A stretch of 64,000 nt of DNA from JAHBVH01 sp034432375 (GTDB taxonomy: Bacteria > Chloroflexota > Anaerolineae > Caldilineales > Caldilineaceae). The position numbers were made by a program, and so were the translations under genes. The notes under the pieces are model-generated. The model was not told the origin of the DNA. It saw only the letters and a list, made by a program, of their open reading frames with translations, and ran no database searches. The stretch is taken from NCBI GenBank assembly GCA_034432375.1, contig DAOUCA010000175.1, positions 62,001 to 126,000 of the forward strand, written 5' to 3'. Positions 43,295 through 52,740 of this stretch are shown here, piece after piece; within the stretch, counting starts at the first letter, position 1; each line of letters begins with the position of its first letter.

Positions 43295-45058
43295 ATGAAC
43301 GTCTCTCGGACACCCTATTGGCAACTCTTTCAACGCTATGTCTGGCCACAGAAGTGGCGTGTTACGCTGCTTGCTGTGCTTGTGCTCTCCTCACTGACGC
43401 TGCTTCTGGTGAACCCGCAGATCATCCGCTATTTTCTCGATAGCATCGAGCAGCAACGCAGCCTGAATCAGCTAATCGGGGCAGCCGCGCTCTTTACAGG
43501 GCTGACCATCCTGCAACAGCTCATCGTGCTGGCGGCAACTTATGTGGGTGAGGTGGTCGGATGGACGGCCACCAATCAGTTGCGGGCAGACTTGGCCCTG
43601 CACTGTCTCAAATTGGATTTGGCTTTTCACAAAAGCCACACCCCGGGCGAATTGATTGAGCGTGTGGATGGCGATGTGAATCAGCTCGCTAATCTCTTCT
43701 CGCAGTTGGTCATTCGGCTTGCCGGCAATCTGCTGCTCTTTATTGGCGTGCTCGTGCTGCTTTGGGTGGAGGGATGGCAGATTGGCCTGAGCATCACAGT
43801 GGTGGCGATTGTTGGTGTGCTTGTGTTGGAGATCCTGCGCAAATGGATGGTCCCCCGTTGGGAACGGACACGGGCAGCCGAAGCCGCGCTCTATGGTTTT
43901 ATTGAAGAGCGGATCAACGGGACGGAAGATATCCGGGCGAATGGGGCAAGCGCTTATGTGATGCGCCGTCTCTATCTACTCTTGCGCGAACGAATCCAGG
44001 CCTTTGCTTATGCCATGCGGCTGAACGCGTTTGTCATCTCTTTCCCGCTCTGGATCTTTGGGCCAGCCTACGCCGCCGCGCTGCTGCTCGGTGGTCAAGG
44101 CTATCTCGATGGCGCGCTGACCATCGGCGGCGTCTATCTGATTTTTCATTACGTCGGTATTATGGAGGGGCCACTCTGGGAGTCGATCCGCCAGGTCGAA
44201 GAGATGCAAAAGGCGCTCGCCGGCATCAACCGCGTGGCGGCGCTCTTTGCTATTCAACCCCGTATGCAAGATGGTATCGGTGTGCGCCTGCCGGCACAGG
44301 CGCTCTCTGTTGAATTTGACGAGGTCGCGTTTCACTATGAGGATGAACCGGAAACGGTGCTCTCCAATCTCTCCTTTGCGCTCAAGCCCGGCCATGTTTT
44401 AGGGCTGCTCGGGCGCACGGGCAGCGGGAAATCGACCTTGAGCAAGCTCCTCTTTCGCTTCTATCACCCTACCGCCGGCGCAATCTGGCTGGGCGATGGC
44501 AATGGTACCCGTGTCAATATGCGTGATGCCAGGGCGAGCGACCTGCGCGGTCGGATTGGCATGGTGACCCAAGAAGTCCAACTCTTCAATGCCAGCGTGC
44601 GCGACAATCTGACTCTCTTTGATGATACCATCGATGATGCACGTGTGCTGGCAGTGATTGGCGAAGTAGGGCTATCCAGCTGGTTTAACGCGCTACCCAA
44701 TGGCCTCGACACGCTGCTGGGCACAGCGAGCGATCTCTCCGCGGGCGAGGCACAGTTATTGGCCTTTGCCCGCGTCTTTCTCAACGACCCGGGGCTGGTC
44801 ATTCTCGATGAAGCCTCGTCGCGATTAGATCCGGCCACCGAACAGCAGGTCGAAATTGCGCTGGACAAACTCTTAGAAGGGCGGACGGGGATCATTATTG
44901 CCCACCGCCTGGCGACGGTAGAGCGCGCTGATACGATTATGGTGCTGGAACAAGGCACGATCGCCGAGTATGGCCCACGCGCCTGCCTGGCGGCGGATCC
45001 GCAGTCGCGCTTTTCACAGCTCTTGCGCACGGGGTTGGAAGAAGCGGTTGCAAATTAG
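43295..45058 (+). CDS. ABC transporter, fused permease and ATPase
   Basis: 587 residues; AAGGAA upstream of the ATG. Residues about 20-310 form the six-helix exporter domain; the ATPase follows with Walker A GRTGSGKST (near 376), Q-loop MVTQEVQL, signature LSAGEAQ and Walker B LVILDEAS, then the H-loop in IIAHRLATVE. Works as a homodimer or half of a heterodimer, and exports lipids, peptides or drugs. The signature is LSAGE rather than LSGGQ, which sometimes marks the weak site of heterodimeric exporters, but no partner gene is adjacent. Confidence 0.92.
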   Translation: MNVSRTPYWQLFQRYVWPQKWRVTLLAVLVLSSLTLLLVNPQIIRYFLDSIEQQRSLNQLIGAAALFTGLTILQQLIVLAATYVGEVVGWTATNQLRADLALHCLKLDLAFHKSHTPGELIERVDGDVNQLANLFSQLVIRLAGNLLLFIGVLVLLWVEGWQIGLSITVVAIVGVLVLEILRKWMVPRWERTRAAEAALYGFIEERINGTEDIRANGASAYVMRRLYLLLRERIQAFAYAMRLNAFVISFPLWIFGPAYAAALLLGGQGYLDGALTIGGVYLIFHYVGIMEGPLWESIRQVEEMQKALAGINRVAALFAIQPRMQDGIGVRLPAQALSVEFDEVAFHYEDEPETVLSNLSFALKPGHVLGLLGRTGSGKSTLSKLLFRFYHPTAGAIWLGDGNGTRVNMRDARASDLRGRIGMVTQEVQLFNASVRDNLTLFDDTIDDARVLAVIGEVGLSSWFNALPNGLDTLLGTASDLSAGEAQLLAFARVFLNDPGLVILDEASSRLDPATEQQVEIALDKLLEGRTGIIIAHRLATVERADTIMVLEQGTIAEYGPRACLAADPQSRFSQLLRTGLEEAVAN

Positions 45059-45220
45059 TGGGACAGTGGGACAGTGGGACAGTGGGACGGTGGGACAGTG
45101 GGACAGTGGGACGGTGGGACGGTGGGACGGTGGGACGGTGAGACAGTGGGACAGTGGGACAGTGAGACGGTGAGACAGTAGACCGGTGGGACAGTGGGAC
45201 AGTGGGACAGTGAGACGGTC
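45059..45220. repeat. Octamer minisatellite GTGGGACA/GTGGGACG
   Basis: About 20 consecutive 8-bp units (GTGGGACA, GTGGGACG, GTGAGACA and variants), starting directly after the ABC stop codon. The flank 45225-45283 holds CCCGATTT three times and inverted words of the same unit (ACTGTCCCAC). Shorter relatives lie at 62871-62931. Confidence 0.92.
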
Positions 45221-45283
45221 CTCTACGTTCCCGATTTCCCGATTTCCCGATTTACTGTCCCACTGGCCTACTGCTTTACCGTC

Positions 45284-46945
45284 TTACTCATACTTATACA
45301 GCACCAGGTTGTTCAGAAAGGCGAGTAGCTCAAGCTGCTCCGAGTGGCTGAGCCCGATAAAGGCATTGCGACTGGCTGCCGCTTCACCGCCGTGGGCCAG
45401 GATCGCCTCGGTCAGGGTGGTGGCGCGACCGTCGTGCAAGTAGGGTGCCGTGGAACCGACGCCCCACAGATTTTCGGTAAGGAAGACCGAAGGGGGGATG
45501 CCTTCGTCGTCGATCATCTCAGCCAGCGTTGGCCCCATGTCGTGGCGTTTTAAATCGCCATAGAGCGCCACGGTGGCGCTGCCGTCAGCATTGCGTGGCA
45601 GTGAGCCCAGCCGCACAAGCTCGCCATCGATGACAATTTGATTGTTGGGCTGATCCTGGGTGAGATCAAGCGCGACGGCATAGGCGGGGTCAACGCCAAG
45701 GGCAACGGGATCCTGGCCAGCCGGGAATTGCTCGTCACGGTAGGCGGCGTTGTGGCTCGGTTCATAGAAGATCGGGTCGGCGATGGGTAACTGCGGTGTG
45801 TGACAGTGGGTACAGCCGCTCTGTACAAAGCGCTGCTCGCCGCCTAAAATCGCCATCCGTTCGGCGTCGCTGAGGGGCTCGATCAGCCCGAGATCGGCCA
45901 ATTCCAGTTGGGTGGTCGGGCGCGGTTGGGCTGCCACATAGAGGGCCAAAGCTGTCTGATCGCCGACGGTGAGCTCATTGACAACCCCATCGCCATCACC
46001 ATCGACCCCCTCGCCCACGATTTCGACCCCCTGCATGCCCAACTCTTGGTGGGCCGCATCACGGTTGAAGGCGCGCACGGTGGCGATGACCCCTTTCCAC
46101 TGGAAGGGGCGGACCACCAGATCGGCATCGATGCCCTGTACCGCGCGCGTGTCGATGGTCGTCGTGCAAGGCGACGAACCACTGGGGATTGCGGTCAGCG
46201 CGCCAAAGGGAATGCTTTTGGCTGCTAAATCAATGGTCACCGCTTGCCCCGTGGCACAGGCGCGTGCTTCGGCCGCGTGCTGCTGCGCCTGTAACCCTTC
46301 ACTCATCTCTTCCGCCAGCACCTGGAGCGCACCTAGCGCAAAGATGTGCGGCGCGTTGCGCACAATAAATTGCTTGGCGTCGCCGCTGTGCCGGGGATCA
46401 CGTACATTGTTGTGAATGGCCAGCCCGGCGCCATCATCATACGGGGTGCCGTGACATTGGTTGCACGCCTCAGCATTCGGCCCGGTGATCCGTTGCGGAG
46501 TATGATTGGCCCACTCGCCAGCGCCGTTGAGATCGGCACGCGGCATTTGGGTAAAGCGCAGTCCTTGCCCCACATTGGCCCCAACCCCATCCAGCGCATT
46601 AAAGTGCGTCTCAAAGAGTTCATCGCCGTGCTCAAACGCTTCGGTAAATGCCACATGGGGCTTCCCAGCTTGTACCAACGCCAAGAACTCCGCCTGATCG
46701 GCGTGTTCTGCCGCACCATCTTGCAGCGCAGCGGTCAAGGCCAGGATTGCGGCCTGGGAAAGCTCGCCCTCGTCTGGCACAGCCTTTGCGATCACGATCG
46801 GTTTCTGCTGATTGTGCGCACCAGGGGCTTGGCCAGGGGAAAAGAGGGCGCGCCGTGCCCCGCGCGGTGGTGGCCCCGCCGCACAACTGGTGAGCAGCAA
46901 TAGCACGGGAACGATGAAGCACATACGTCGCCAATGATCTTTCAT
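45284..46945 (-). CDS. Di-heme oxidoreductase-like lipoprotein (DHOR/COG3488 type)
   Basis: 553 residues starting MKDHWRRMCFIVPVLLLLTS, with a lipobox LLTSC, so the mature protein should be lipid-anchored outside the cell membrane. Two c-type heme motifs, CNQCH (near 163) and CTHCH (near 380), fit the di-heme oxidoreductase family related to cytochrome c peroxidase. The C-terminal segment STAPYLHDGRATTLTEAILA resembles the end of the mosaic protein at 1-4887, whose last residues include SAPYLHDGSAPTLDAAVRA. Substrate unknown. Confidence 0.87.
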   Translation of the reverse strand: MKDHWRRMCFIVPVLLLLTSCAAGPPPRGARRALFSPGQAPGAHNQQKPIVIAKAVPDEGELSQAAILALTAALQDGAAEHADQAEFLALVQAGKPHVAFTEAFEHGDELFETHFNALDGVGANVGQGLRFTQMPRADLNGAGEWANHTPQRITGPNAEACNQCHGTPYDDGAGLAIHNNVRDPRHSGDAKQFIVRNAPHIFALGALQVLAEEMSEGLQAQQHAAEARACATGQAVTIDLAAKSIPFGALTAIPSGSSPCTTTIDTRAVQGIDADLVVRPFQWKGVIATVRAFNRDAAHQELGMQGVEIVGEGVDGDGDGVVNELTVGDQTALALYVAAQPRPTTQLELADLGLIEPLSDAERMAILGGEQRFVQSGCTHCHTPQLPIADPIFYEPSHNAAYRDEQFPAGQDPVALGVDPAYAVALDLTQDQPNNQIVIDGELVRLGSLPRNADGSATVALYGDLKRHDMGPTLAEMIDDEGIPPSVFLTENLWGVGSTAPYLHDGRATTLTEAILAHGGEAAASRNAFIGLSHSEQLELLAFLNNLVLYKYE

Positions 46946-47288
46946 GAGAAATCCTCCTTCACGCGTTGGTCAAAGTTCGTAAGCACGCAATGGCAGCGTG
47001 TACGAAAACGATACCTGTGTTGGAGAGATGAGATGGCGCGGGCGTGGCTTGACGGCAGCGTAACAATGCCCCTGTGGACGAAGTCTCCTCATCAGGTGGC
47101 TGGCAGTGTAGCGGCTAGATGTTGGGAAGTTTGGATGGAGATGTTAGGGGAATGTTGCGATGTGACAAATAATCGCTATTTGGTGGGTGTGCGGAAAAGG
47201 GTCATCCTCTGGTCCCCGCTACTTTGCCGATAGCACGGTCGGGACCTTTTGTACTGGTCACCCATCGGTGACCGCTTTAGCCGCGGCC
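46946..47288. other. Intergenic region
   Basis: Only a small dyad GGTCACC-CATC-GGTGACC (about 47255-47273) is visible; no gene recognised. It should contain the promoter of the minus-strand lipoprotein gene. Confidence 0.4.
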
Positions 47289-47290
47289 CA

Positions 47291-47697
47291 TTGTATCAAG
47301 CTAAGGAAACGCAGGCACACTACAGCGGATTTTGGTAGCAACGGATTTGTGGATTTGGGAGTTAGACTGCTGTTTCTTTATAAACTTGTCGATTCAAATG
47401 AAGTTTTGCTCTAGAACTTAGGGCACGCTGCGGAAAAACAGCTGCTTCCTTCATCCGTTGTAGTGTTGATTACGGCCCTTATTCCTTCATTGTATCAAGC
47501 TAAGGAAACGCAGGCACACTACAGCGGATTTGGGTAGCAACGGATTTGTGGATTTGGGAGTTAGACTGCTGTTTCTTTATAAACTTGTCGATTCAAGTGA
47601 AGTTTTGCTTTAGAACTTAGGGCACGCTGCGGAAAAACAGCTGCTTCCTTCATCCGTTGTAGTGTTGATTACGGCCCTTATTCCTTAGCTTGATACA
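47291..47697. mobile_element. Tandemly doubled MITE-like element with 17-bp inverted ends
   Basis: Begins TGTATCAAGCTAAGGAA (47291) and ends with its exact reverse complement at 47681-47697. The interior is a 199-bp unit present twice head to tail (47289-47487 and 47488-47686) with a few substitutions. CAT flanks both outer ends and also precedes the inner start, consistent with a 3-bp target duplication. No ORF of note, so it would need a transposase supplied elsewhere. Confidence 0.82.
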
Positions 47698-47745
47698 CAT
47701 GGTATCCGCAAGGGGATAGCCCTACGTAAAACTCCGGTTTCCAAG

Positions 47746-48828
47746 TTATGCGGCCCCCGCCACGAGCCTTCCGACTACGCCAGCAACCTCATCGGCTGTG
47801 AATTCTAGCGTGGCATCACCAACGGTGAACTCGATCACGCGGGTGGATGGCGTCAGACCAGGGGAAGTTGCCGCCCAGGTGAAGATCCCTTCGCTCTCTG
47901 CGATCTGTACGGCGGCGCGTAGGAACGCGGCTTCTTCAACTTTGATATGCAGATGCATCATCGGCGTCTGCGGCGGATCTGGCATGATCTCGATGTTGGG
48001 CAGGTCGCGCAGTCGCGCCGCAATCGCTTGTGCGTGCGCTACATATTGCGGCATCAAGGGCAGACGCTTGCGTAATCCAGTCAGCCCGGACGCCGCATTG
48101 GGCCACATGCCGAAGAGAGTGCCGCCGTGGCGCCTGCGCCACACTCGCGCCTCGGCGATGAGATCTTCTTCGCCGGCCAAGCAGCAGCCGGCGAGACCAC
48201 CAAGCCCTTTGTAGAAGGAGACGTAGACCGTGTCGAAGAGCGCCGCAATCGCCGCGGGCGGGCGTTCATAATAGGGGGTGCATTCCCAAAGGCGCGCGCC
48301 GTCCATGTGGACAGCCGCGCCCTGTGTCCGTACGAACGCAGTTTGTGCCACCAGATCATCCCAGGATGGCAGGATGCCCCCGATCTCGCGCTGCGGCAGT
48401 TCAAAGAGCACGGCGGCCAGGTGTTCGTGAATGCCCTGTAAATCGGCTAACGTAAGCAACGCCCGCCCATTGCCCACCGTCATGCCCTCCAGGTCGTGGA
48501 GACGCGAGTAGGCTTTCTCCTCGTGGATTTCGAGATGACAGGTCGGATGAAACGCAACGGTCCGTACGCCGCGTCGATCCGCATGAATGCGTAGGGCGAT
48601 CTGTTGCGCCATCGTCCCTGAAGGCATAAAGAGCGCAGCCGGCTTGCCGAGGACTGCGCATACCTCCTCTTCAAGGGCCGCTACTGCGCCCCCTTCGCCG
48701 TAGCGGTCCACGCCTAGATCGCGTGGGATCGCATCAAGAATCTCGGCGGCCGACTGATTGCCGTGTCCGTTCAGTGTCCGTTGACAAGTCCAGCGATATT
48801 GTTTTAGTTTTTTCGCGTATTCTGACAA
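47746..48828 (-). CDS. Threonine-aldolase/beta-eliminating-lyase family PLP enzyme
   Basis: 360 residues. Fold type I PLP enzyme: FMPSGTMAQQIALRIHA, HLEIHEEKAY, VHMDGARLWE (PLP-binding Asp) and VSFYKGLGGLAGC with the Schiff-base lysine. This is the threonine aldolase/tyrosine phenol-lyase (beta-eliminating lyase) family; most members split threonine or allo-threonine to glycine and acetaldehyde. Monocistronic between the MITE and the rph-like gene. Confidence 0.88.
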   Translation of the reverse strand: MSEYAKKLKQYRWTCQRTLNGHGNQSAAEILDAIPRDLGVDRYGEGGAVAALEEEVCAVLGKPAALFMPSGTMAQQIALRIHADRRGVRTVAFHPTCHLEIHEEKAYSRLHDLEGMTVGNGRALLTLADLQGIHEHLAAVLFELPQREIGGILPSWDDLVAQTAFVRTQGAAVHMDGARLWECTPYYERPPAAIAALFDTVYVSFYKGLGGLAGCCLAGEEDLIAEARVWRRRHGGTLFGMWPNAASGLTGLRKRLPLMPQYVAHAQAIAARLRDLPNIEIMPDPPQTPMMHLHIKVEEAAFLRAAVQIAESEGIFTWAATSPGLTPSTRVIEFTVGDATLEFTADEVAGVVGRLVAGAA

Positions 48829-48919
48829 GCTCCCTCACTCTCGTTTGATTGTTGATTCGCTAACTGTAGTTCTTTCCTCTACTCAGAAAATTCGCAGTGG
48901 CCAGTGGTTGATGCCATCC

Positions 48920-51538
48920 TCACTCAAGGATTTCAACATACCCTTCCGTGCCATTCACTCGAATGCGTTGACCCTCTTTGATCAGCTTCGTCGCATTCTC
49001 CACGCCGACTACGGCGGGCAACCCATATTCACGGGCGATCACCGCACCATGGGTCATCAGCCCACCCACTTCAGTCACCAGCCCTTTGATGGCGACAAAC
49101 AAGGGCGTCCAGCTGGGATCCGTAAAGGGGGTGACTAAGATATCGCCCTCTGCCAGATCGGCATCCGCCATAGTTAAGATGACGCGCGCTCGTCCCTCGA
49201 TCATTCCGGCAGAAACAGCCAGGCCAACAAGCGCGCCGGCGGGGAGATTTTCGCGTTTGTACGCACCCGTAATGATTTCTCCGTCAGAAGTGATGACTCG
49301 GGGCGGCGTGAGTTTTTCATAGCGTTTGTACTCGTCTTTGCGTTGGCTGATAATCGCGTAATCTATTTGGTTTGTACGCACGACTTCGCGCAACTCTTCA
49401 AACGTAAGATAGTAGATATCTTCTGTTTCCTGAAGCACACCCGCTTTGACGAGTCCTTCCGCTTCTTTTAGTAGCGCCTGTTTGTAGACGAAATAGCGAC
49501 TCACGAGGTCGTATTTCGGATATTCTCGGTAACCGATTAAATTCCGGACCAAGTCGATCATGCGTTTTGTCTCTGCGGCTTTCTGGTCACCATCCGGCAG
49601 TTGCTGCAATCGGCCCAGCAGCTCTGCTTCTTTTTGCAACGCTTGCTGTTGCCCTCCCTCAAACCGGCGACGGCTTTCCCCAGGCGCAAAGGTTTTGATG
49701 TTACCGAGCAGCAAGGGGACAAGCAGCGTTGGTTGTTCGCGCCAGCGCGGCCTTGTAATATCGATCTCACCGACACCGCGCATGCCGTATTTATCGAGGT
49801 AAGCATCAATCGCATCCCGGGCTTCCTGGCCACCTTCGAGCTTCACCAGCTCATCCAGAAAGTCATCATCGGTCACCCCTTGCAAATACGCAACAACTTC
49901 TGGATAAGGCCGAATCAGATCGGCGACATCGAGTAGGGCCAGCCCCATTTCCGAAGTAACATTGTTGGGGACAGATTGGGTGAGCGTGTCTGCTACGCCT
50001 TTTTCCCCCAGCCACTCCTGCATTTTCTGATTGATCCAGGTAGACGCATTCATCGCGCTCATAAATACGCCAAAACTTTGAGGATCGGACAGACTTTTCC
50101 GCAACTGTTCGAGATCTTCCAGCACAAATGCTATCATCTCCGATCCTGATTTTGATTGGATCTGCTGCTTTAGCGCTTCGATTGCACTTTGACTACGCCC
50201 GATCAACTCACCGACGATTGCCGGGTCGTACTCGTTTAGTACTTGATAATTCGGCACCGACTGATCGCCACGAAGCGGCCCGTGATTAGGTTGTGGGCTA
50301 TCATTCGGCGACGATTGGATAAAATCTTCCCGCTCCAGAATGGTCAAGAGTGCACTTTTGATGAGCGGATCGGAGTCACCCAGGACATTGACAAGCATAT
50401 GTCTTCTGGCCGGTGAAGCCAGATCCGCAGCGACATCCACAAACATCCTGCCACCCGCTTGATACATGGGGCGGCCGGCGGTTAACTGCCGTACAGAAAT
50501 CCCCAATGGTTTCATGGGGTCGGTCATCATCTGTTGATGGCCGACCGAGATATAGAGATGATTTTCAGAATCATTCGCTTCAGGAATCGGAAATAAGGTC
50601 GTGATCGGCCGGCTCTGGACGATGTAAATTTCATCATCTACCAAACACCATTCAATGTCCTGGGGGCAACCGAAATGTTCCTCGATCGTTCTGCCTATCT
50701 GCGCAAGCTCTATGATTTTCTCATCTGCCAGTGCTGGCTGATTTTGCTGTTCAGGTGCAATTAGCTCTTCTTGCGTGCCGCCATCGGTTGCCGCATTAAT
50801 TGCCAACTTCTTGGTCGCAATCTGCTTATCGACAATCTTACCGTCACGCACTTTGTAATTATCCGCATTTACCACACCGGCGACCAGCGCCTCCCCCAGG
50901 CCGAAGCTGGCGTCAATCGACAGCACTTTGCGATTGCCAGTGATGGGGTCAGCGGTAAATAGAATGCCTGCCGCCTGGGGCACGAGCATCTTCTGTACCA
51001 CCACCGCCAGGTGGACTTTGCGGTGGTCAAAGCCGTTTTGGATGCGGTAGATGACAGCCCGTTCGGTAAAGAGCGAAGCCCAGCACTTGCTGATATGCTT
51101 CAGGATCGCAGCCTTGCCGCTAATGTTCAAATAGGTATCCTGCTGGCCGGCAAAGGAGGCGGTCGGCAGATCCTCTGCTGTTGCGCTGGAGCGTACGGCA
51201 TAGGCCTTGTCCTCACCTAGCGTGGCGAGGTGGTTGGTAATCTCTTGCGCAAGGGCTTCTGGAATGGCGATCTCTTCAATGATCCGGCGCAGTTCAGTAC
51301 AAAGGTGTCCGATCTTATCGCGATCGGCCACTTGGAGCTGTGACAACTGATCTAGGTATGCCGTAACCGTCGTTCTTTGCTCCACCACGCTTTGAAAGGC
51401 TGCCGCCGAAACACAGAAGCCATCAGGTACGCGAATTCCTGGGATCTTGGCAAGCTCACCCAGGTTTGCGCCTTTGCCCCCAACGACCGCTCGTTTTGTC
51501 TGATCCATCTCTTGAAAACCGAGTACCCATGAACTCAT
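48920..51538 (-). CDS. rph: Rifampin phosphotransferase-like enzyme (PEP-synthase family)
   Basis: 872 residues; AAGGGAGAG upstream. N-terminal ATP-binding domain (GGKGANLGELAKI, YAVRSSATAEDLPTASFAGQ, IEWCLVDDEIYIVQSRPIT), a large helical middle domain (about 330-770) and a C-terminal swivelling domain with the phospho-histidine in GGLMTHGAVIAREYGLPAVV. Length and order match rifampin phosphotransferase (about 868 residues), which inactivates rifamycins by phosphorylation, rather than the gluconeogenic PEP synthase. Related 'orphan' enzymes exist, so actual rifamycin activity is inferred. Confidence 0.8.
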   Translation of the reverse strand: MSSWVLGFQEMDQTKRAVVGGKGANLGELAKIPGIRVPDGFCVSAAAFQSVVEQRTTVTAYLDQLSQLQVADRDKIGHLCTELRRIIEEIAIPEALAQEITNHLATLGEDKAYAVRSSATAEDLPTASFAGQQDTYLNISGKAAILKHISKCWASLFTERAVIYRIQNGFDHRKVHLAVVVQKMLVPQAAGILFTADPITGNRKVLSIDASFGLGEALVAGVVNADNYKVRDGKIVDKQIATKKLAINAATDGGTQEELIAPEQQNQPALADEKIIELAQIGRTIEEHFGCPQDIEWCLVDDEIYIVQSRPITTLFPIPEANDSENHLYISVGHQQMMTDPMKPLGISVRQLTAGRPMYQAGGRMFVDVAADLASPARRHMLVNVLGDSDPLIKSALLTILEREDFIQSSPNDSPQPNHGPLRGDQSVPNYQVLNEYDPAIVGELIGRSQSAIEALKQQIQSKSGSEMIAFVLEDLEQLRKSLSDPQSFGVFMSAMNASTWINQKMQEWLGEKGVADTLTQSVPNNVTSEMGLALLDVADLIRPYPEVVAYLQGVTDDDFLDELVKLEGGQEARDAIDAYLDKYGMRGVGEIDITRPRWREQPTLLVPLLLGNIKTFAPGESRRRFEGGQQQALQKEAELLGRLQQLPDGDQKAAETKRMIDLVRNLIGYREYPKYDLVSRYFVYKQALLKEAEGLVKAGVLQETEDIYYLTFEELREVVRTNQIDYAIISQRKDEYKRYEKLTPPRVITSDGEIITGAYKRENLPAGALVGLAVSAGMIEGRARVILTMADADLAEGDILVTPFTDPSWTPLFVAIKGLVTEVGGLMTHGAVIAREYGLPAVVGVENATKLIKEGQRIRVNGTEGYVEILE

Positions 51539-52050
51539 TCGTTTCTCTCCCTTGGCAATTCACAGTATAAGTCTAGCCCACACGCAATCGCTCTGCAAGC
51601 GCCATTGCCGCGCGATCAGGTAGTATCGCAGCAACGCATTGAACCTGGTTGCGCTGCGGTCACTCCCGCCCAGTGATCCACGCCGGGCTAGTATAGAGAG
51701 TCTACGCGCAAAGGGCAATCACCAAAGAGGGGCAAAAAAGGCGTAGAAATTGCAAGAGAATTAAAAAGCAATATCTATGGATTTTGTGATGTAAATCCAC
51801 TATACTACAGACAACAGATGTATCGATCTGTGATGGCCAAAAATTTTGCCCTGCTATCGACTTTAGGATAGCAGGGCATTTTATATACCGGTACAGCGGT
51901 AGCTGCTTCATAAATTTTACCGTTACTCCATAGCCCCCACCACTCGGTTGCTGCGCTAAGCGTATGCTGTGCAATGCCCATGTCCATCATTCCGCTTCGT
52001 CGTTAGCGAGTGCAAGAGGGCGCGGCTCTCCTGGCCCCGCCGACAACTCT
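51539..52050. other. Intergenic region with a hairpin
   Basis: About 510 bp. Holds a hairpin, GCCCTGCTATC (51848-51858) with GATAGCAGGGC (51867-51877), followed on plus by ATTTTAT and on minus by a short A/T tract; probably a terminator for the kdp operon. Also contains the upstream region of the rph-like gene. Short frames here lack support. Confidence 0.5.
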
Positions 52051-52740
52051 TCAACTCGGCACAACCAGTCGATAGCCTACCCCGGGCTCGGTAATCAGCA
52101 ACTGTGGCAAAGCCGGATTCTGCTCTAGCTTCTGCCGCAGTTGCGCAAAATAGACGCGTAAATAGTGTGTCTCTTCCACATAAGCCGGCCCCCACACCTC
52201 CTTGAGGATCTGACGGTGGGTCAACACGCGGCCGGCATGTTGGATCATCAGCCGCAGCAGCGCGTACTCGGTCGGTGTCAATTTGACGAGTTCGCCCTGT
52301 AGCGTCACCAATCGTCGCGTCAGATCAACCTGGAGCGCGCCGGCACTAAAAATCGGTAGATCGGGCGCGGGCTGGGCATGACGTAAGGCCACGCGCAGCC
52401 GCGCCAACAACTCGTCCGTGCTAAAGGGCTTGGTTAGATAGTCATCGGCCCCGGCATCCAGCGCGGCGACTTTTTCTTGATCGGCGTCGCGTACCGATAG
52501 AATGATGACGGGCATCTGGGTCCACTCGCGCAGTTGCTTCAGCACTTCGATCCCGTCGAGATCGGGCAGCCCCAAGTCGAGGATGATCAGATCGGGGCGT
52601 GCTTTGGCGGCAATAAAAAGCCCTTCCTGGCCCGTCCCGGCCTCATGGACCGCATAGCCGCTACCCTCTAGACTAATTTTGAGAAAACGCCGAATCTGTA
52701 CTTCGTCGTCGACTACCAATACCTGCAATTTCTCACGCAA
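52051..52740 (-). CDS. kdpE: KdpE response regulator
   Basis: 229 residues from TTG at 52740, supported by AAGGAGG 6 nt upstream inside the end of kdpD; a longer frame from TTG 52770 lacks such a signal. Receiver with VVDDE, LIILDLGLPDLDG (phospho-aspartate) and DYLTKPF, then an OmpR-type winged helix (LTPTEYALLRLM, VLTHRQILKEVWG). With KdpD it controls the K+ pump. The start overlaps kdpD by 8 nt, a coupled arrangement. Last gene of kdpFABCDE. Confidence 0.93.
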   Translation of the reverse strand: MREKLQVLVVDDEVQIRRFLKISLEGSGYAVHEAGTGQEGLFIAAKARPDLIILDLGLPDLDGIEVLKQLREWTQMPVIILSVRDADQEKVAALDAGADDYLTKPFSTDELLARLRVALRHAQPAPDLPIFSAGALQVDLTRRLVTLQGELVKLTPTEYALLRLMIQHAGRVLTHRQILKEVWGPAYVEETHYLRVYFAQLRQKLEQNPALPQLLITEPGVGYRLVVPS

